Below are positions 1-8,863 of a DNA stretch of 64,000 nucleotides, piece by piece. Below the pieces are notes generated by a model that worked only from the letters and a program-made list of their open reading frames with translations, did no database searches and had not been told where the DNA came from. The DNA lies in NCBI GenBank assembly GCA_016786765.1, contig JAEUUZ010000059.1, forward strand, positions 224,255-288,254, written 5' to 3'. Numbering within the stretch: the first letter of the stretch is position 1; each line of letters opens with the position of its first letter. Source of the stretch: Chitinophagales bacterium (lineage in GTDB: Bacteria > Bacteroidota > Bacteroidia > Chitinophagales > LD1). Made by a program: the position numbers and the translations under genes.

Positions 1-363
1 ATACTTCGAATCCACAACCACTTGATTGTTTATATAACCCTGAAAACGAAATTGTTTTCCGCAACGATCTGTTTTTTCAGTATGACTATCGTCAAGGATA
101 GGATATGTTCCTATATTTTTTCGTGTAGTATCTTCAAACAAACTTATTCCAGTTTGTAAATCGATTTCTTCGTTGTTTTCCAATTTAATTGTTCTGTATT
201 TATCCAGCGCAACAGGAAGTCCATTATTGTCTTTAAGCTCAATAGTTATGCTCCTGAATTCCATTGTGCACATTGTATTCGTAGGACATTCAGTGGAACA
301 AGTTTTTGTTTTCTCGCACGAAGTAAAAAGGAAAATGCTCAAAGCAAACAACAACGTTTTCAT
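1..363 (-). CDS. Partial lipoprotein of unknown function (C-terminus beyond the window)
   Basis: Reading the minus strand from an ATG at 363 gives 121 codons without a stop, running off the window edge, so the C-terminus is missing. The product begins MKTLLFALSIFLFTSCEK, a signal peptide with a clear lipobox (FTSC) and Cys16 as the lipidation site. The mature part has several cysteines soon after the lipobox (motif CSTECPTNTMC) and a mixed, beta-rich looking sequence with no domain I recognise. It is probably an outer-membrane or periplasmic lipoprotein. It lies 19 bases downstream of the GT-C-like gene on the same strand and may be the last gene of that operon. A plus-strand reading frame over the same bases is a shadow. 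Confidence 0.75.
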   Translation of the reverse strand, partial: MKTLLFALSIFLFTSCEKTKTCSTECPTNTMCTMEFRSITIELKDNNGLPVALDKYRTIKLENNEEIDLQTGISLFEDTTRKNIGTYPILDDSHTEKTDRCGKQFRFQGYINNQVVVDSKY

Positions 364-382
364 ATATATTGGTTTACGTTAA

Positions 383-2311
383 TTACCGACCTCCACCTGC
401 AATTTGTTGATAATAATATTGTGGTAATTGATATTCGGGACTGATATTTATTGCATTGGTTAATGCCGTTGAAGCCTCTTGCATTCTGCCGGTATTCGCA
501 TAAGCAATGCCTAGATAAGTCCAAGCTATCTCGTTGTAACTATCGTATTTTACAGCATCTTCAAGGAATTTGATGCCATTCACAAAATCATTTTTTTTCA
601 CCGCTTCAATACCATAGTAGTCAGATTTGTTTTCCCGTTTTACAACACAGGCAATAACAGAATTGTCTACTTTAACTTCATGTATGGTACCTTTTGGTGG
701 GAAGAAGTGACGCTTCATCATTGTTGGATCTACGAATTGGGGCAGAAAAACGGCATAATCCCAATTTTGTTCATTGCGTTCACGGAAACGTATGTATTCT
801 GATTTTCGAGACGATTTTCCGCTTTCCCAAGACATATTCAACTCCCAAGGATTGTTGGATACAATTTTTTCTCCTGCATTTAAAGGAACGTTTTTCGTCA
901 TCCAATCTGCAGCAGGTTTAGCACTACATGCATAGTAATCCATTTGGTAGTCGCCATAAGTACCATCTACTCCACCGGCCAATTCATTGAAGTACACATA
1001 AATCATTGGAAAGTTATTGATAATAAAAAGCGCAGGCGATAACATACCTAAAGCTAAAACTGCATATAGTACATATTGGCCAACCTTTGGTTTAATTAAT
1101 CGGAAGAGTGTTTCGAATCCTAATGCTGCCATCACACAAAGTCCGGTAAAGGTGAAATAACTGTGTCTCCAGCCATTCAACAAAGCCGATTTTTTATAAA
1201 TGATATAGAACAGTGGGAAAAGCGACACAAATAATAGTAAAACAAGATACTGCGTTTTATACATTTTGCGCATTGCCGGGAACAGTATAATGGACGCCAC
1301 TAATCCAAGTAGTGTAATAATCGGGGTAGTGTATGCAATGTAAGTAAGATTATAGTTCCATGGAACTTCGTTAGATGGAATGTATTCTCCTCCAAACAGA
1401 ACACGAATTACAGTTGGGTAGGTGGATTGTACTTGAAGTGCATAAAACGGATGGGTTAATGGTGCTTTGAGGGCGGCCGGCCAAGTAATAATTCCAATTA
1501 TCCAAGAGCCAACGAAAACTACAAGAAGACTAATTATCAACGGTCGATAGTAAGTAAAGTCAAATGCAAACAATTTCTTCTTCCATTCCTCTTGACTAAG
1601 CAAGGCAATCAGTAAGAATAAACCGAGATAAGCATAAAGTAAAAGTCCCCCAACACGAATCGCAAAGGCCAGCCCAATACCCAGCGTGAGCAATAATGTT
1701 GCTTTCCAATTGGGCTTTGGAAGATGCTCAAAGTAATAAATTAATGCAAAAATAGCCATCATGTAACCGGCTGCAAAAGGAGGGTCTTTGGGGTTGTTGA
1801 ATGCTTCTCCAAGAATTCGCGGTGCAAGTAACATCAGTAGCATGGCTATAGTTCCTGCTCGCCATCCGCCAATTTGTTTTCCGGTTAAACCGGCAAAAAG
1901 GAAGAGAAGAAACGTGAAAACAGTGATAACTAAATGCCTTGTTGGTAAAGGATCTAGGTTGAAGTTTTTATACAGTGCTGATGCTGTTACTTCTAATAGT
2001 GGTCCGTAGTTGAGCAAAAGTGCACCATCATCTCGTCCGTTCGGAGAATAATGGAAAATCGTGTCGTTCTTTCCGGCTGTTGAAAGATAATCGTAAGAAA
2101 AATCTCCAATCACTTTGTGATAGATTTCATCGCTACTTGGTCCAAAATTGTAGCTCAAAATAGGTCTCACAAAAAATATTGCAACCGCAATCACTAAGAA
2201 TGCATATTTCCAATTGCGCTGTTGCGTATCCGAAAGCGTTGAATAACTTGTTCCGGATTTGGTCTCTGTAACTGAGCTTACGCTTTTTTGTTTTGGTTGT
2301 TGTTTCGCCAT
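383..2311 (-). CDS. Polytopic GT-C-like glycosyltransferase with C-terminal TPR repeats
   Basis: A 642-residue protein with a short polar N-terminus, about ten or more hydrophobic segments between residues 38 and 440, and a soluble C-terminal part. The first extracytoplasmic loop holds an acidic pair (GPSSDE, near residue 60), where GT-C enzymes of the PMT/ArnT (GT39) type place their catalytic Asp/Glu, and the second loop has NNPKDPPFAAGY as in the same group. The last ~70 residues look like one or two TPR units (AWTYLGIAYANTGRMQEASTALTNAI). GT-C enzymes transfer a sugar from a polyprenyl-phosphate donor to lipid, glycan or protein outside the membrane; the acceptor here is unknown. It follows two methyltransferase genes at 15-base spacing and an epimerase/GT2 fusion that could make the lipid-linked donor. 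A TPR on a GT-C enzyme suggests recruitment of a protein partner, which is inference. Confidence 0.75.
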   Translation of the reverse strand: MAKQQPKQKSVSSVTETKSGTSYSTLSDTQQRNWKYAFLVIAVAIFFVRPILSYNFGPSSDEIYHKVIGDFSYDYLSTAGKNDTIFHYSPNGRDDGALLLNYGPLLEVTASALYKNFNLDPLPTRHLVITVFTFLLFLFAGLTGKQIGGWRAGTIAMLLMLLAPRILGEAFNNPKDPPFAAGYMMAIFALIYYFEHLPKPNWKATLLLTLGIGLAFAIRVGGLLLYAYLGLFLLIALLSQEEWKKKLFAFDFTYYRPLIISLLVVFVGSWIIGIITWPAALKAPLTHPFYALQVQSTYPTVIRVLFGGEYIPSNEVPWNYNLTYIAYTTPIITLLGLVASIILFPAMRKMYKTQYLVLLLFVSLFPLFYIIYKKSALLNGWRHSYFTFTGLCVMAALGFETLFRLIKPKVGQYVLYAVLALGMLSPALFIINNFPMIYVYFNELAGGVDGTYGDYQMDYYACSAKPAADWMTKNVPLNAGEKIVSNNPWELNMSWESGKSSRKSEYIRFRERNEQNWDYAVFLPQFVDPTMMKRHFFPPKGTIHEVKVDNSVIACVVKRENKSDYYGIEAVKKNDFVNGIKFLEDAVKYDSYNEIAWTYLGIAYANTGRMQEASTALTNAINISPEYQLPQYYYQQIAGGGR

Positions 2312-2326
2312 AAGAAACGTATTAGT

Positions 2327-2962
2327 TTATGAATTTCTGCAAACAAAAACATAGTTTCTGCTACTGTAATAAGTCAGAACAGGAGAATGCACATCGTAAT
2401 CCGAAAAGGCTTGTTTTACAAGGCCTTCATATTCCGCTTGTGTGCGAATACTTCTACCGCGATCTGCTTTAGCAAAGAATTTTTCCATCAGCGTCATGTT
2501 GTCGAAAATACCGGTATCATAGGTAACGAAAATACCTCCAGGTTTCAGTGCTTTTCGAGCAATTTGCAAAAGATTGACAACAATAGGGTCATCCAAATGA
2601 TGCATTAAACCAATGGCCATTACAATATCGTAGTTATTAAATTCCTTTACGGTATCTTCCGTGAGCATTTTCTGGAAGAAGTGAATGTTTTTTTCGTCTT
2701 TATATTTTTCATTTGCGGAATCGATATAAGATTGTTCACCATCAAATCCGTTGTATTCAAAATTCGTTACATATTTTTTGAGGTGCTCAATATATTCGCC
2801 TGTTCCACAACCAATATCTAAAATTTTGCAGCCTTCAAAAGGTTGGATATAGTTCTTAACCATGTTGTTGCGATACATTGGCGCACCGGCAACGAGTTGA
2901 ATTAAATTATAAACCCAAGGGAAACTAATGAATTGGTATAGTCCTTTTCTATTTTCAGCCAT
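2327..2962 (-). CDS. Class I SAM-dependent methyltransferase
   Basis: A 211-residue soluble protein with the Rossmann-type methyltransferase motif I (CKILDIGCGTGEY, residues ~45-57), an acidic residue ending strand 2 (FDGEQ) and a post-motif region NYDIVMAIGLMHHLDDP, typical of small-molecule methyltransferases of the Methyltransf_11/25 type. The substrate cannot be told from sequence. It is the second gene of a tight minus-strand set: 6 bases after another methyltransferase and 15 bases before the GT-C-like gene, which suggests modification of a sugar or a lipid-linked glycan. No membrane segment or signal peptide is visible. Confidence 0.85.
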   Translation of the reverse strand: MAENRKGLYQFISFPWVYNLIQLVAGAPMYRNNMVKNYIQPFEGCKILDIGCGTGEYIEHLKKYVTNFEYNGFDGEQSYIDSANEKYKDEKNIHFFQKMLTEDTVKEFNNYDIVMAIGLMHHLDDPIVVNLLQIARKALKPGGIFVTYDTGIFDNMTLMEKFFAKADRGRSIRTQAEYEGLVKQAFSDYDVHSPVLTYYSSRNYVFVCRNS

Positions 2963-2968
2963 TAAACT

Positions 2969-3676
2969 TTACTTTGAAGCAGTTAAAAAAATCGATTGTG
3001 ATACAAAACGAGTAAACGGAATTTTTTCCAAAATATCGCCAATAACAATAGATGGCTTTACAAGGAAATAAGGGATACCGGGAAGCAGAAAATCTTTGTA
3101 TTCCACTTCTACTTTACCAAAGCCCGCTTTCGTTAACTTTTCACGAATATATGTTCTTGAAAAAGCCATTTCATCCGGTTCTAAGTGCGCCATTTTTCGG
3201 AGAAACGATACGTTGAAGATAGCCGCTATATATGGGTTGTACATGTTAGGCTCGTAGAAAATAAGTTTTCCGTCTTCTGCTAATAAGTCTTTGAGTGTAA
3301 CCAACACTTGATCGAGGTTGTAATAAAGGTGATGCAATATTCCATTGCCGATAATGTAATCGAATTTTCTGCCTTTAATATCCTCCGGATTGTTGAAATC
3401 TAAAACCTCATACGTAAGATTATCTCTTTTGAAATTTTCGTTTGCAAAGTCTATAAAAGGTTTACAAATATCAGTTCCAATAACTTTGTGTTGTTTCTTT
3501 TCAGCGATCCAAAATGCAATTTCACCTGTTCCGCAACCTATTTCTAAAACTGTTTTGTTATTGCCGTCTGTCATAGCCGACATGAGGTAATCTGCCCGTC
3601 TGCGCATACGCACTTCCGTGGAAGGGGTCATTTCAAAACCCTGGTTAAATCCTTGATCGTCTTTTATTGATGCCAT
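2969..3676 (-). CDS. Class I SAM-dependent methyltransferase
   Basis: A 235-residue methyltransferase with motif I KTVLEIGCGTGEIAFW (residues ~41-56), an acidic strand-2 residue (IGTDICKPF) and motif RKFDYIIGNGILHHLYY. It resembles UbiE/Coq5-like and sugar methyltransferases. It is not a close copy of the neighbouring methyltransferase gene, so this does not look like a recent tandem duplication. It is the first gene of the three-gene minus-strand operon (methyltransferase, methyltransferase, GT-C-like protein). The ~164 bases upstream separate it from the epimerase/GT2 fusion and are likely to hold its promoter; an element resembling TAnnTTTA lies just upstream of the start, but I could not settle it. 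Confidence 0.85.
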   Translation of the reverse strand: MASIKDDQGFNQGFEMTPSTEVRMRRRADYLMSAMTDGNNKTVLEIGCGTGEIAFWIAEKKQHKVIGTDICKPFIDFANENFKRDNLTYEVLDFNNPEDIKGRKFDYIIGNGILHHLYYNLDQVLVTLKDLLAEDGKLIFYEPNMYNPYIAAIFNVSFLRKMAHLEPDEMAFSRTYIREKLTKAGFGKVEVEYKDFLLPGIPYFLVKPSIVIGDILEKIPFTRFVSQSIFLTASK

Positions 3677-3840
3677 TTAATTTCTTGAGGCTTAAATATA
3701 CTTTTTTTTGAAAAATGGCTTGTTTTTTTTGATGTTCAGATCAAGTAGAAGTAATAGATACATTATGTATATACCAATACATTTCTTTTGATGCTAGTTA
3801 AACACCATAGCGTTAAGCGTAATGCAAAAAACGAAAAAGA

Positions 3841-5775
3841 TTAGCGTTCTCTTCTGAAAATACGCTTACGAATAAATTTCGGACGTCTTTTAACTTCCTC
3901 AATAATCTTAGCTTGATATTCGCCAATTACAGCAACAGCCATCATGTTCAATCCTCCGAAGAAGAGAATTAAAACAATGATTGATGTTATACCATGTGGA
4001 ATATTACTATTCACAAAGTAGGCTACAATCTGTATGATGATTGCTAAAAACGAAATTGCGGTAAGTGTTGCTCCAACATAAGTTAGCAATTCCAGCGGCA
4101 CATAACTAAATGAAAAAATCGCTTTTCTTGCCCAACCGATATTCTTTCTCCAATTGTTGGTGGTAACGCCAAACATACGCTCCGGACGAACATAATCTAC
4201 ACCAATTTGCTTGAAGCCAACCCATGCTCTCAATCCGCGCATAAATTGATCTGTTTCCGGCATTTTCACTAGTTCTTCAACTACTTTTCTATCCATCAAC
4301 GAGAAATCTCCGGCATCCAAAGGAATCGGAACATATGAGACAGAACGAAACACACGATAGAACAATTTGTAGAATAATGCTAACGATTGATTGCCCTCTC
4401 TCGCAACACGTCTGCCATAGATTACATCATAGCCTTCTTGGTATTTCGTGTAGAATTGCTCGATTAATTCAGGCGGGTCTTGTAAATCACCATCCAAAAG
4501 AATAACTCCATCTCCTGTAGAAATTTCCATCCCACTTAAAAAGGCCGCTTGAGAACCAAAGTTTCTAGAATGCTCAATGGCAATAACATGTTCATCTTTG
4601 TTGACAATGCGCTGCAACACTTCTGAAGCATTGTCGGGTGAAGCATCATTCACGAAAATGATTTCGTAATCCACGCCAATTTTTCGGAAGGTATTCGTCA
4701 ATCGCTCATACATGTAGGGAACAGCTTCAGCATCCCGATAACAGGCAATTACAGCCGATAGTTTATGCCGAATTTTATCTTGTACAATCTTTTTTTCATA
4801 CAAAGGCTTCGCATAATCTTTTTGCCATAAGTAAGTAGCATTTAAACCATCTTTTAAACTCGTTTCATTTTGCCATCCTAAAAGCGCTTTAGCTAAATCC
4901 GCGTTGCCGTACCAATCTTTTAAGTCCCACTTGCGGTTAGGGAAATCACCCCATTCAGGTTCATTCGAAAGATGGAATACATTTTTTATAGTGTTGGCAA
5001 TTTCTCGAATAGTTGTCTTTGCGCCACTGGCGATATTGATTGACTTTCCTCTTGTTTTTAGAAAGTCGCTGTTTGCAGATAGTAGCGTAGCATAAACAGT
5101 ATCATCAATGTAAACAAAATCGCGGGAAATGTCGGGCTGAACTAATGGCGGATATATACCCTTCATGCCTTTATCGATGAGTTGCGGAATCAAACGATCC
5201 GGTTCTTCAAAAGGTCCGTAAATAGAGTAATAGCGAAGATTCAACACCGGCATTTCTTTAATGGTGCCGTAGAACTTAATCATCTGGGCGGCTGCTGCTT
5301 TTGTTACAGCATAATGCGAATTGGGTTGCAATGGTGCGTCTTCGTTTGGAGCAGCACAGTTCAATCCGTACTCCGATGAACTTCCTGCATGAATAAAGGC
5401 TTTTATCGAAAACTTGGAGGACAGTTCGAGTAGATTCAGTAGCCCGATATAATTAGTTTCGTGAATTAAATCAATATCATCTTGCTTTGAATAGGCACCA
5501 TAAGCTGCAAGGGTAAAAATGGTTTTGAATTGATGTTCTTCAAACAACTGCTCTATATCCGATTTTTTGGTGATGTTGCAATGCAAAATCTTTTTATGAT
5601 CGCAATCATCTAAACGCCAGGGTATAAAAGGCTTACTCGTAACGGCAAAAACATCTTGGCGGTATTGCGCAATTTGGCGAAACAAGTTGGCGCCAATAAA
5701 TCCACCTGCCCCGAAAATCACAATCGGTCCTTGAAGTTTTAAGACTTCCTCTTGAATTTTTTCTGCTAAAGACAT
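3841..5775 (-). CDS. Fusion: NAD-dependent sugar epimerase/dehydratase + GT2 polyprenyl-phosphate glycosyltransferase
   Basis: A 644-residue two-domain protein. Residues ~17-315 form an extended SDR: nucleotide-binding FGAGGFIGAN (GxxGxxG at 22/25/28), a GSSSEYG strand and the catalytic pair Y155xxxK159 (HYAVTK). Residues ~335-560 form a GT-A family 2 domain (KLSAVIACYRDAEAV, FVNDASPDN, LLDGDLQDPPE), followed by two membrane helices (~570-595 and ~607-630) and a basic tail, the layout of ArnC/GtrB/DPM1-like polyprenyl-phosphate sugar transferases. The natural reading is that one polypeptide makes a nucleotide sugar and loads it on a lipid carrier for the downstream GT-C enzyme. The two activities are normally separate genes. 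The sugar identity is unknown. The frame is continuous, with no sign of a sequencing-induced join. Confidence 0.88.
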   Translation of the reverse strand: MSLAEKIQEEVLKLQGPIVIFGAGGFIGANLFRQIAQYRQDVFAVTSKPFIPWRLDDCDHKKILHCNITKKSDIEQLFEEHQFKTIFTLAAYGAYSKQDDIDLIHETNYIGLLNLLELSSKFSIKAFIHAGSSSEYGLNCAAPNEDAPLQPNSHYAVTKAAAAQMIKFYGTIKEMPVLNLRYYSIYGPFEEPDRLIPQLIDKGMKGIYPPLVQPDISRDFVYIDDTVYATLLSANSDFLKTRGKSINIASGAKTTIREIANTIKNVFHLSNEPEWGDFPNRKWDLKDWYGNADLAKALLGWQNETSLKDGLNATYLWQKDYAKPLYEKKIVQDKIRHKLSAVIACYRDAEAVPYMYERLTNTFRKIGVDYEIIFVNDASPDNASEVLQRIVNKDEHVIAIEHSRNFGSQAAFLSGMEISTGDGVILLDGDLQDPPELIEQFYTKYQEGYDVIYGRRVAREGNQSLALFYKLFYRVFRSVSYVPIPLDAGDFSLMDRKVVEELVKMPETDQFMRGLRAWVGFKQIGVDYVRPERMFGVTTNNWRKNIGWARKAIFSFSYVPLELLTYVGATLTAISFLAIIIQIVAYFVNSNIPHGITSIIVLILFFGGLNMMAVAVIGEYQAKIIEEVKRRPKFIRKRIFRRER

Positions 5776-5808
5776 GGCATAAAGATGCAGAAATTATTGA
5801 ATAATTCT

Positions 5809-5840
5809 AAAAAGCACCTTCGACTGTCTCAAAGAAGGCG
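5809..5840 (-). terminator. Rho-independent terminator after the DinB-like gene
   Basis: On the minus strand, CGCCTTC (5840-5834) pairs with GAAGGTG (5821-5815, one G-T pair) around a 12-base loop and is followed by CTTTTT. It starts 5 bases after the stop of the DinB-like gene and closes the two-gene minus-strand unit. Confidence 0.65.
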
Positions 5841-5844
5841 AGAA

Positions 5845-6387
5845 TCACCAATTACTTCTCAATTTCAATTGGTGGATGTGTTCGAAATGGTGTTTTGAGT
5901 GCCAAACATAGGACCCAATGATATATTTTACCGACATGCTTTTTTCATATTGCGGATGGTAAACGGTTCGTTGTAGTTCGTTTTCATTCAACGATTGAAG
6001 AAACATTGCCCAGCGTTGATGTACACCTTCAATCAAACTTAAGGAAATGCTAATGACAGGTGATTTTCCATCAATAGTTTCCGACCAATATTGCTCTTTA
6101 TAGGGTTTAATAGTAGGATTGTTTTCTGTAATGGCCAATTTACAACGAATATAGGCATTCATGTGGCTATCGGCTAAATGATGCACCACTTGTGCTACAG
6201 TCCAACCATCGGGCCGATAAGTGGTTAATCGTTTCGGTTCATCGAAATCTTGAACTAAAGCATTTAGTTGTTGCGGAAAATCAGCAAGCCATTGAATTTG
6301 TTCTTGAACTGCTTCTGCAGAAATAGTTTCATCAAAAATAAATTTGCCAATAGGGAAGCGAAGTTGCTCTAATGCTTCAGCAGTCAT
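5845..6387 (-). CDS. DinB/YfiT-family putative metal-dependent protein
   Basis: A 180-residue four-helix-bundle protein of the DinB/YfiT superfamily. The signature is DGWTVAQVVHHLADSH (residues ~60-75) and WHSKHHFEHI (162-171). His69/70, His163 and His167 match the three-histidine metal site of Bacillus YfiT. Family members include bacillithiol S-transferases (BstA) and uncharacterised metal-dependent hydrolases; the activity of this one is not known. The start overlaps the stop of the upstream transketolase-like gene by 4 bases (ATGA), so the two are translationally coupled. A terminator follows directly. The pairing with a transketolase half has no obvious biochemical logic. Confidence 0.85.
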   Translation of the reverse strand: MTAEALEQLRFPIGKFIFDETISAEAVQEQIQWLADFPQQLNALVQDFDEPKRLTTYRPDGWTVAQVVHHLADSHMNAYIRCKLAITENNPTIKPYKEQYWSETIDGKSPVISISLSLIEGVHQRWAMFLQSLNENELQRTVYHPQYEKSMSVKYIIGSYVWHSKHHFEHIHQLKLRSNW

Positions 6388-7277
6388 TTGTTGATGAGTT
6401 TTTGAACGGAATCAAGAAGCGCTGTTCCAGCTAATCCGTTTTCTTCTTGATGCCAAAGTTGATTGCCATATTTTCCGCTAGGGTAACCTGTTGCGTAAAG
6501 TGGTATGTATGTGTTTACTTTATTCCCGTTTTGCAAGAAAAGAGAGGCTAATGCTTCGTGCATGCCACATTGACCTTGATGTTCTTCAATGGTTAATACT
6601 TTCCCGATGGTATTTATTTTGTCACTTAATTCAGTTGGAATATGATTGACAGGGAAAATACTCAACAACCATACTTCTAAATCCTTAGCTTCTTCTAACT
6701 GCAAGATGTTTTCCAACACCGGTCCGGTGCCAATCACCACACCCTTTGTACCCTCTTTTATTTTACGCCATTGCTGAAATGGAGTGGTAATGGTCTTTGC
6801 CGCCAAGTTCAAACGCAGATAATTAGGGTGTTTATCGGCAATCATCCACTGAATGGCTTCTCCAACATCAGTTCCATTAAAAGGAATAACAATGCGCATG
6901 TTTTGCAACAAACGCAAAGCACCAATATCTTCAATATTATGATGGGTTGCGCCCATAATTCCATATCCGAAACCTCCACCATTGCCTACAATTTTTACAG
7001 GCAAATTGTGTAAACACACATCGTTTCTAATTTGCTCATATGGCCTAAGGGTTACAAAAGGCGAAATGCTGTAACACCATGGAATAAAACCTTCATGTGC
7101 CAATGAGGCCGCTACAGTAATCATGTTTTGTTCTGCAACACCAGCATTGATAAAATGCTCGCCAAATGTTACTTGCACTTTTTCTAATGCCATATAGCCT
7201 AAGTCTCCGGTGAGGAAAATAAGGTTATTGTGTTCCGTTTTGGCATTAATGATTGACTGTGCAAATTCGTTACGCAT
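6384..7277 (-). CDS. Transketolase C-terminal-half protein (pyrimidine-binding + C domains), orphan
   Basis: A 297-residue protein corresponding to the C-terminal half of transketolase/DXS enzymes: a Pyr domain with the cofactor-activating glutamate region (HFINAGVAEQNMITVAASLA, ~37-56), the stretch GFGYGIMGATHHNIEDI, and a transketolase C-terminal domain from ~170. Such split transketolases normally need an N-terminal subunit that binds the diphosphate of thiamine diphosphate. No such gene is visible in the window. In other bacteria these halves occur in sugar-modification clusters and make or use ketose/aldose phosphates. The gene is followed by a 4-base overlap with the DinB-like gene and preceded by the GAPDH terminator. 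Confidence 0.85.
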   Translation of the reverse strand: MRNEFAQSIINAKTEHNNLIFLTGDLGYMALEKVQVTFGEHFINAGVAEQNMITVAASLAHEGFIPWCYSISPFVTLRPYEQIRNDVCLHNLPVKIVGNGGGFGYGIMGATHHNIEDIGALRLLQNMRIVIPFNGTDVGEAIQWMIADKHPNYLRLNLAAKTITTPFQQWRKIKEGTKGVVIGTGPVLENILQLEEAKDLEVWLLSIFPVNHIPTELSDKINTIGKVLTIEEHQGQCGMHEALASLFLQNGNKVNTYIPLYATGYPSGKYGNQLWHQEENGLAGTALLDSVQKLINK

Positions 7278-7350
7278 GGGTTAAATGTTCTCCGACAAAA
7301 GAAAGATTAAATCTATGGAATACCAAGCCTGTTTGGGTAATGTTTCAAAA

Positions 7351-7382
7351 AAAATACCGCTGAAGTTTTCAGCGGTATTTTT
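7351..7382 (-). terminator. Rho-independent terminator after GAPDH
   Basis: A perfect 14-bp stem, AAAATACCGCTGAA (7351-7364) with its complement at 7368-7381 and a 3-base loop, ends in T-runs on both strands. It lies 9 bases past the GAPDH stop on the minus strand and upstream of the transketolase-like gene, so it should end the gap transcript and could work in both directions. Confidence 0.85.
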
Positions 7383-7390
7383 GGAATATT

Positions 7391-8839
7391 TTAGAAGTAA
7401 ATATTTCGTCTTACTCCGGCTAAGTGCTTTGCTAATCGCATCACCTGGCAAGTGTAACCATATTCATTATCGTACCAAGCATAAATCACGATGTTTTGTC
7501 CATCTTCCGAAACAATCGTAGCATGACTATCAATTTCACATGCTTGTGGATTTCCGATTACATCCGATGAAACTAATTCGGCTGACATAGAATAATCAAT
7601 TTGCTCTACTAAATCGCCATACAATGAAGCGTTTTTCAATAGATTATTCAACTCCGCAACGTTTGTTCCTTTTGCAATTTTTAAGTTCAAGATCGCTAAA
7701 GATACATTTGGAACAGGAACACGAACTGCATTTGACGTTAATAGTCCTTGCATATCCGGGAATACTTTTGTTACTGCTTTTCCTGCACCTGTTTCAGTAA
7801 TTACCATGTTGGTAGGAGCTGAGCGACCTCTTCTTTCTTTTTTGTGGTAATTATCTAATAAGTTTTGATCGTTGGTAAACGCGTGTACGGTTTCAATATG
7901 ACCTTTTTCGATGCCGAAGTTTTCTCTAATCACTTTGATAACAGGAACGATTGCATTTGTAGTACAACTTGCTGCAGAGAAAATCTGTCCATCACGTCCA
8001 GCCTCATATTGTTTGTGATTTACACCGTAAACGATATTAGGAATATTGCCTTTGCCCGGTGCAGTCAAAATCACCATGCTAACGCCTTTGGATTTCAAGT
8101 GTTCGCTCAAACCTGCCTCATCTCTCCATGCTCCGGTATTATCAATTACAATTGCATCGTTAATGCCATATGCAGTGTAATCTACTGATGAAGGCGAAGC
8201 GGCAGTAATCATTTGTACTTTATGTCCGTTGATGATGATGCAACCGCTTTCTTGATCGGCTTCAACAACACCTGCAAATTTTCCGTGAACAGAATCTTTA
8301 CGTAACAATGATGCTCTTTTTACTAAATCATCCGTTGCTTTATCGCGCGTAACAATAGCTTTCAAACGCAATTGGTGCCCAGAGCCTGAGTGCTCAATCA
8401 AAATTCTTGCCGCTAAACGACCAATACGTCCGAAGCCATATAAAACAACATCTCTTGGTTTTAGTTCTTTTGGTTCAGCGTTAATTAACGAATCTAACTT
8501 CGTTTTTACAAAGGCATCGTAATCCGGATTTGATCCGTCTTCAATGTATTCTTTTGATAAACGACCGATATCGATTTTAGCAGGAGCTAAATTTAACTTT
8601 TCAATGGCGGAAGTTAGGTTCAATGTTAATTGCACATTGATAGGTAGCCCGGTGAATTTTACTGCGTATGCGTGGTCGTTGATGATTTCACTTACGCGTT
8701 TATCGAATAATTTTCTTCTGAATAGTACTAATTCTACCGAGTTGTTGAGTTGTAGTTTACTTGCTTTTTCTAAAAGCTCCAAAGTTGCTCGCTCGTTGTT
8801 AATCCAGTTGTTAAGCTCCGCTTCGTATCTGTCTGCCAT
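7391..8839 (-). CDS. gap: Glyceraldehyde-3-phosphate dehydrogenase, long form
   Basis: A 482-residue GAPDH with an N-terminal extension of about 125 residues before the NAD-binding motif (YGFGRIGR, G135-G140). The catalytic cysteine is C292 in AASCTTN (SNASCTTN in classical enzymes), and the family strands WYDNEYGY and HAFTNDQ are present. It catalyses the phosphorylating oxidation of glyceraldehyde 3-phosphate in the cytosol. Long GAPDHs of ~480 residues are a recognised subgroup in Bacteroidota and some Proteobacteria; the role of the extension is unclear. It may follow rpoD by read-through, because the 68-base gap holds the rpoD terminator but no clear -7 element. Its own strong terminator lies just downstream. 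Confidence 0.95.
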   Translation of the reverse strand: MADRYEAELNNWINNERATLELLEKASKLQLNNSVELVLFRRKLFDKRVSEIINDHAYAVKFTGLPINVQLTLNLTSAIEKLNLAPAKIDIGRLSKEYIEDGSNPDYDAFVKTKLDSLINAEPKELKPRDVVLYGFGRIGRLAARILIEHSGSGHQLRLKAIVTRDKATDDLVKRASLLRKDSVHGKFAGVVEADQESGCIIINGHKVQMITAASPSSVDYTAYGINDAIVIDNTGAWRDEAGLSEHLKSKGVSMVILTAPGKGNIPNIVYGVNHKQYEAGRDGQIFSAASCTTNAIVPVIKVIRENFGIEKGHIETVHAFTNDQNLLDNYHKKERRGRSAPTNMVITETGAGKAVTKVFPDMQGLLTSNAVRVPVPNVSLAILNLKIAKGTNVAELNNLLKNASLYGDLVEQIDYSMSAELVSSDVIGNPQACEIDSHATIVSEDGQNIVIYAWYDNEYGYTCQVMRLAKHLAGVRRNIYF

Positions 8840-8863
8840 TTCGATTAAAGGTTTGTTTTGTTA

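Noticed and set aside
173..382. Plus-strand reading frame of 69 codons with hydrophobic start
   Set aside because: It overlaps the minus-strand lipoprotein gene, which has a proper signal peptide and lipobox; the plus frame is a shadow.
2327..3676. Tandem duplication giving the two methyltransferases
   Set aside because: Apart from motif I the two proteins differ widely in sequence and length, so no recent duplication is visible.
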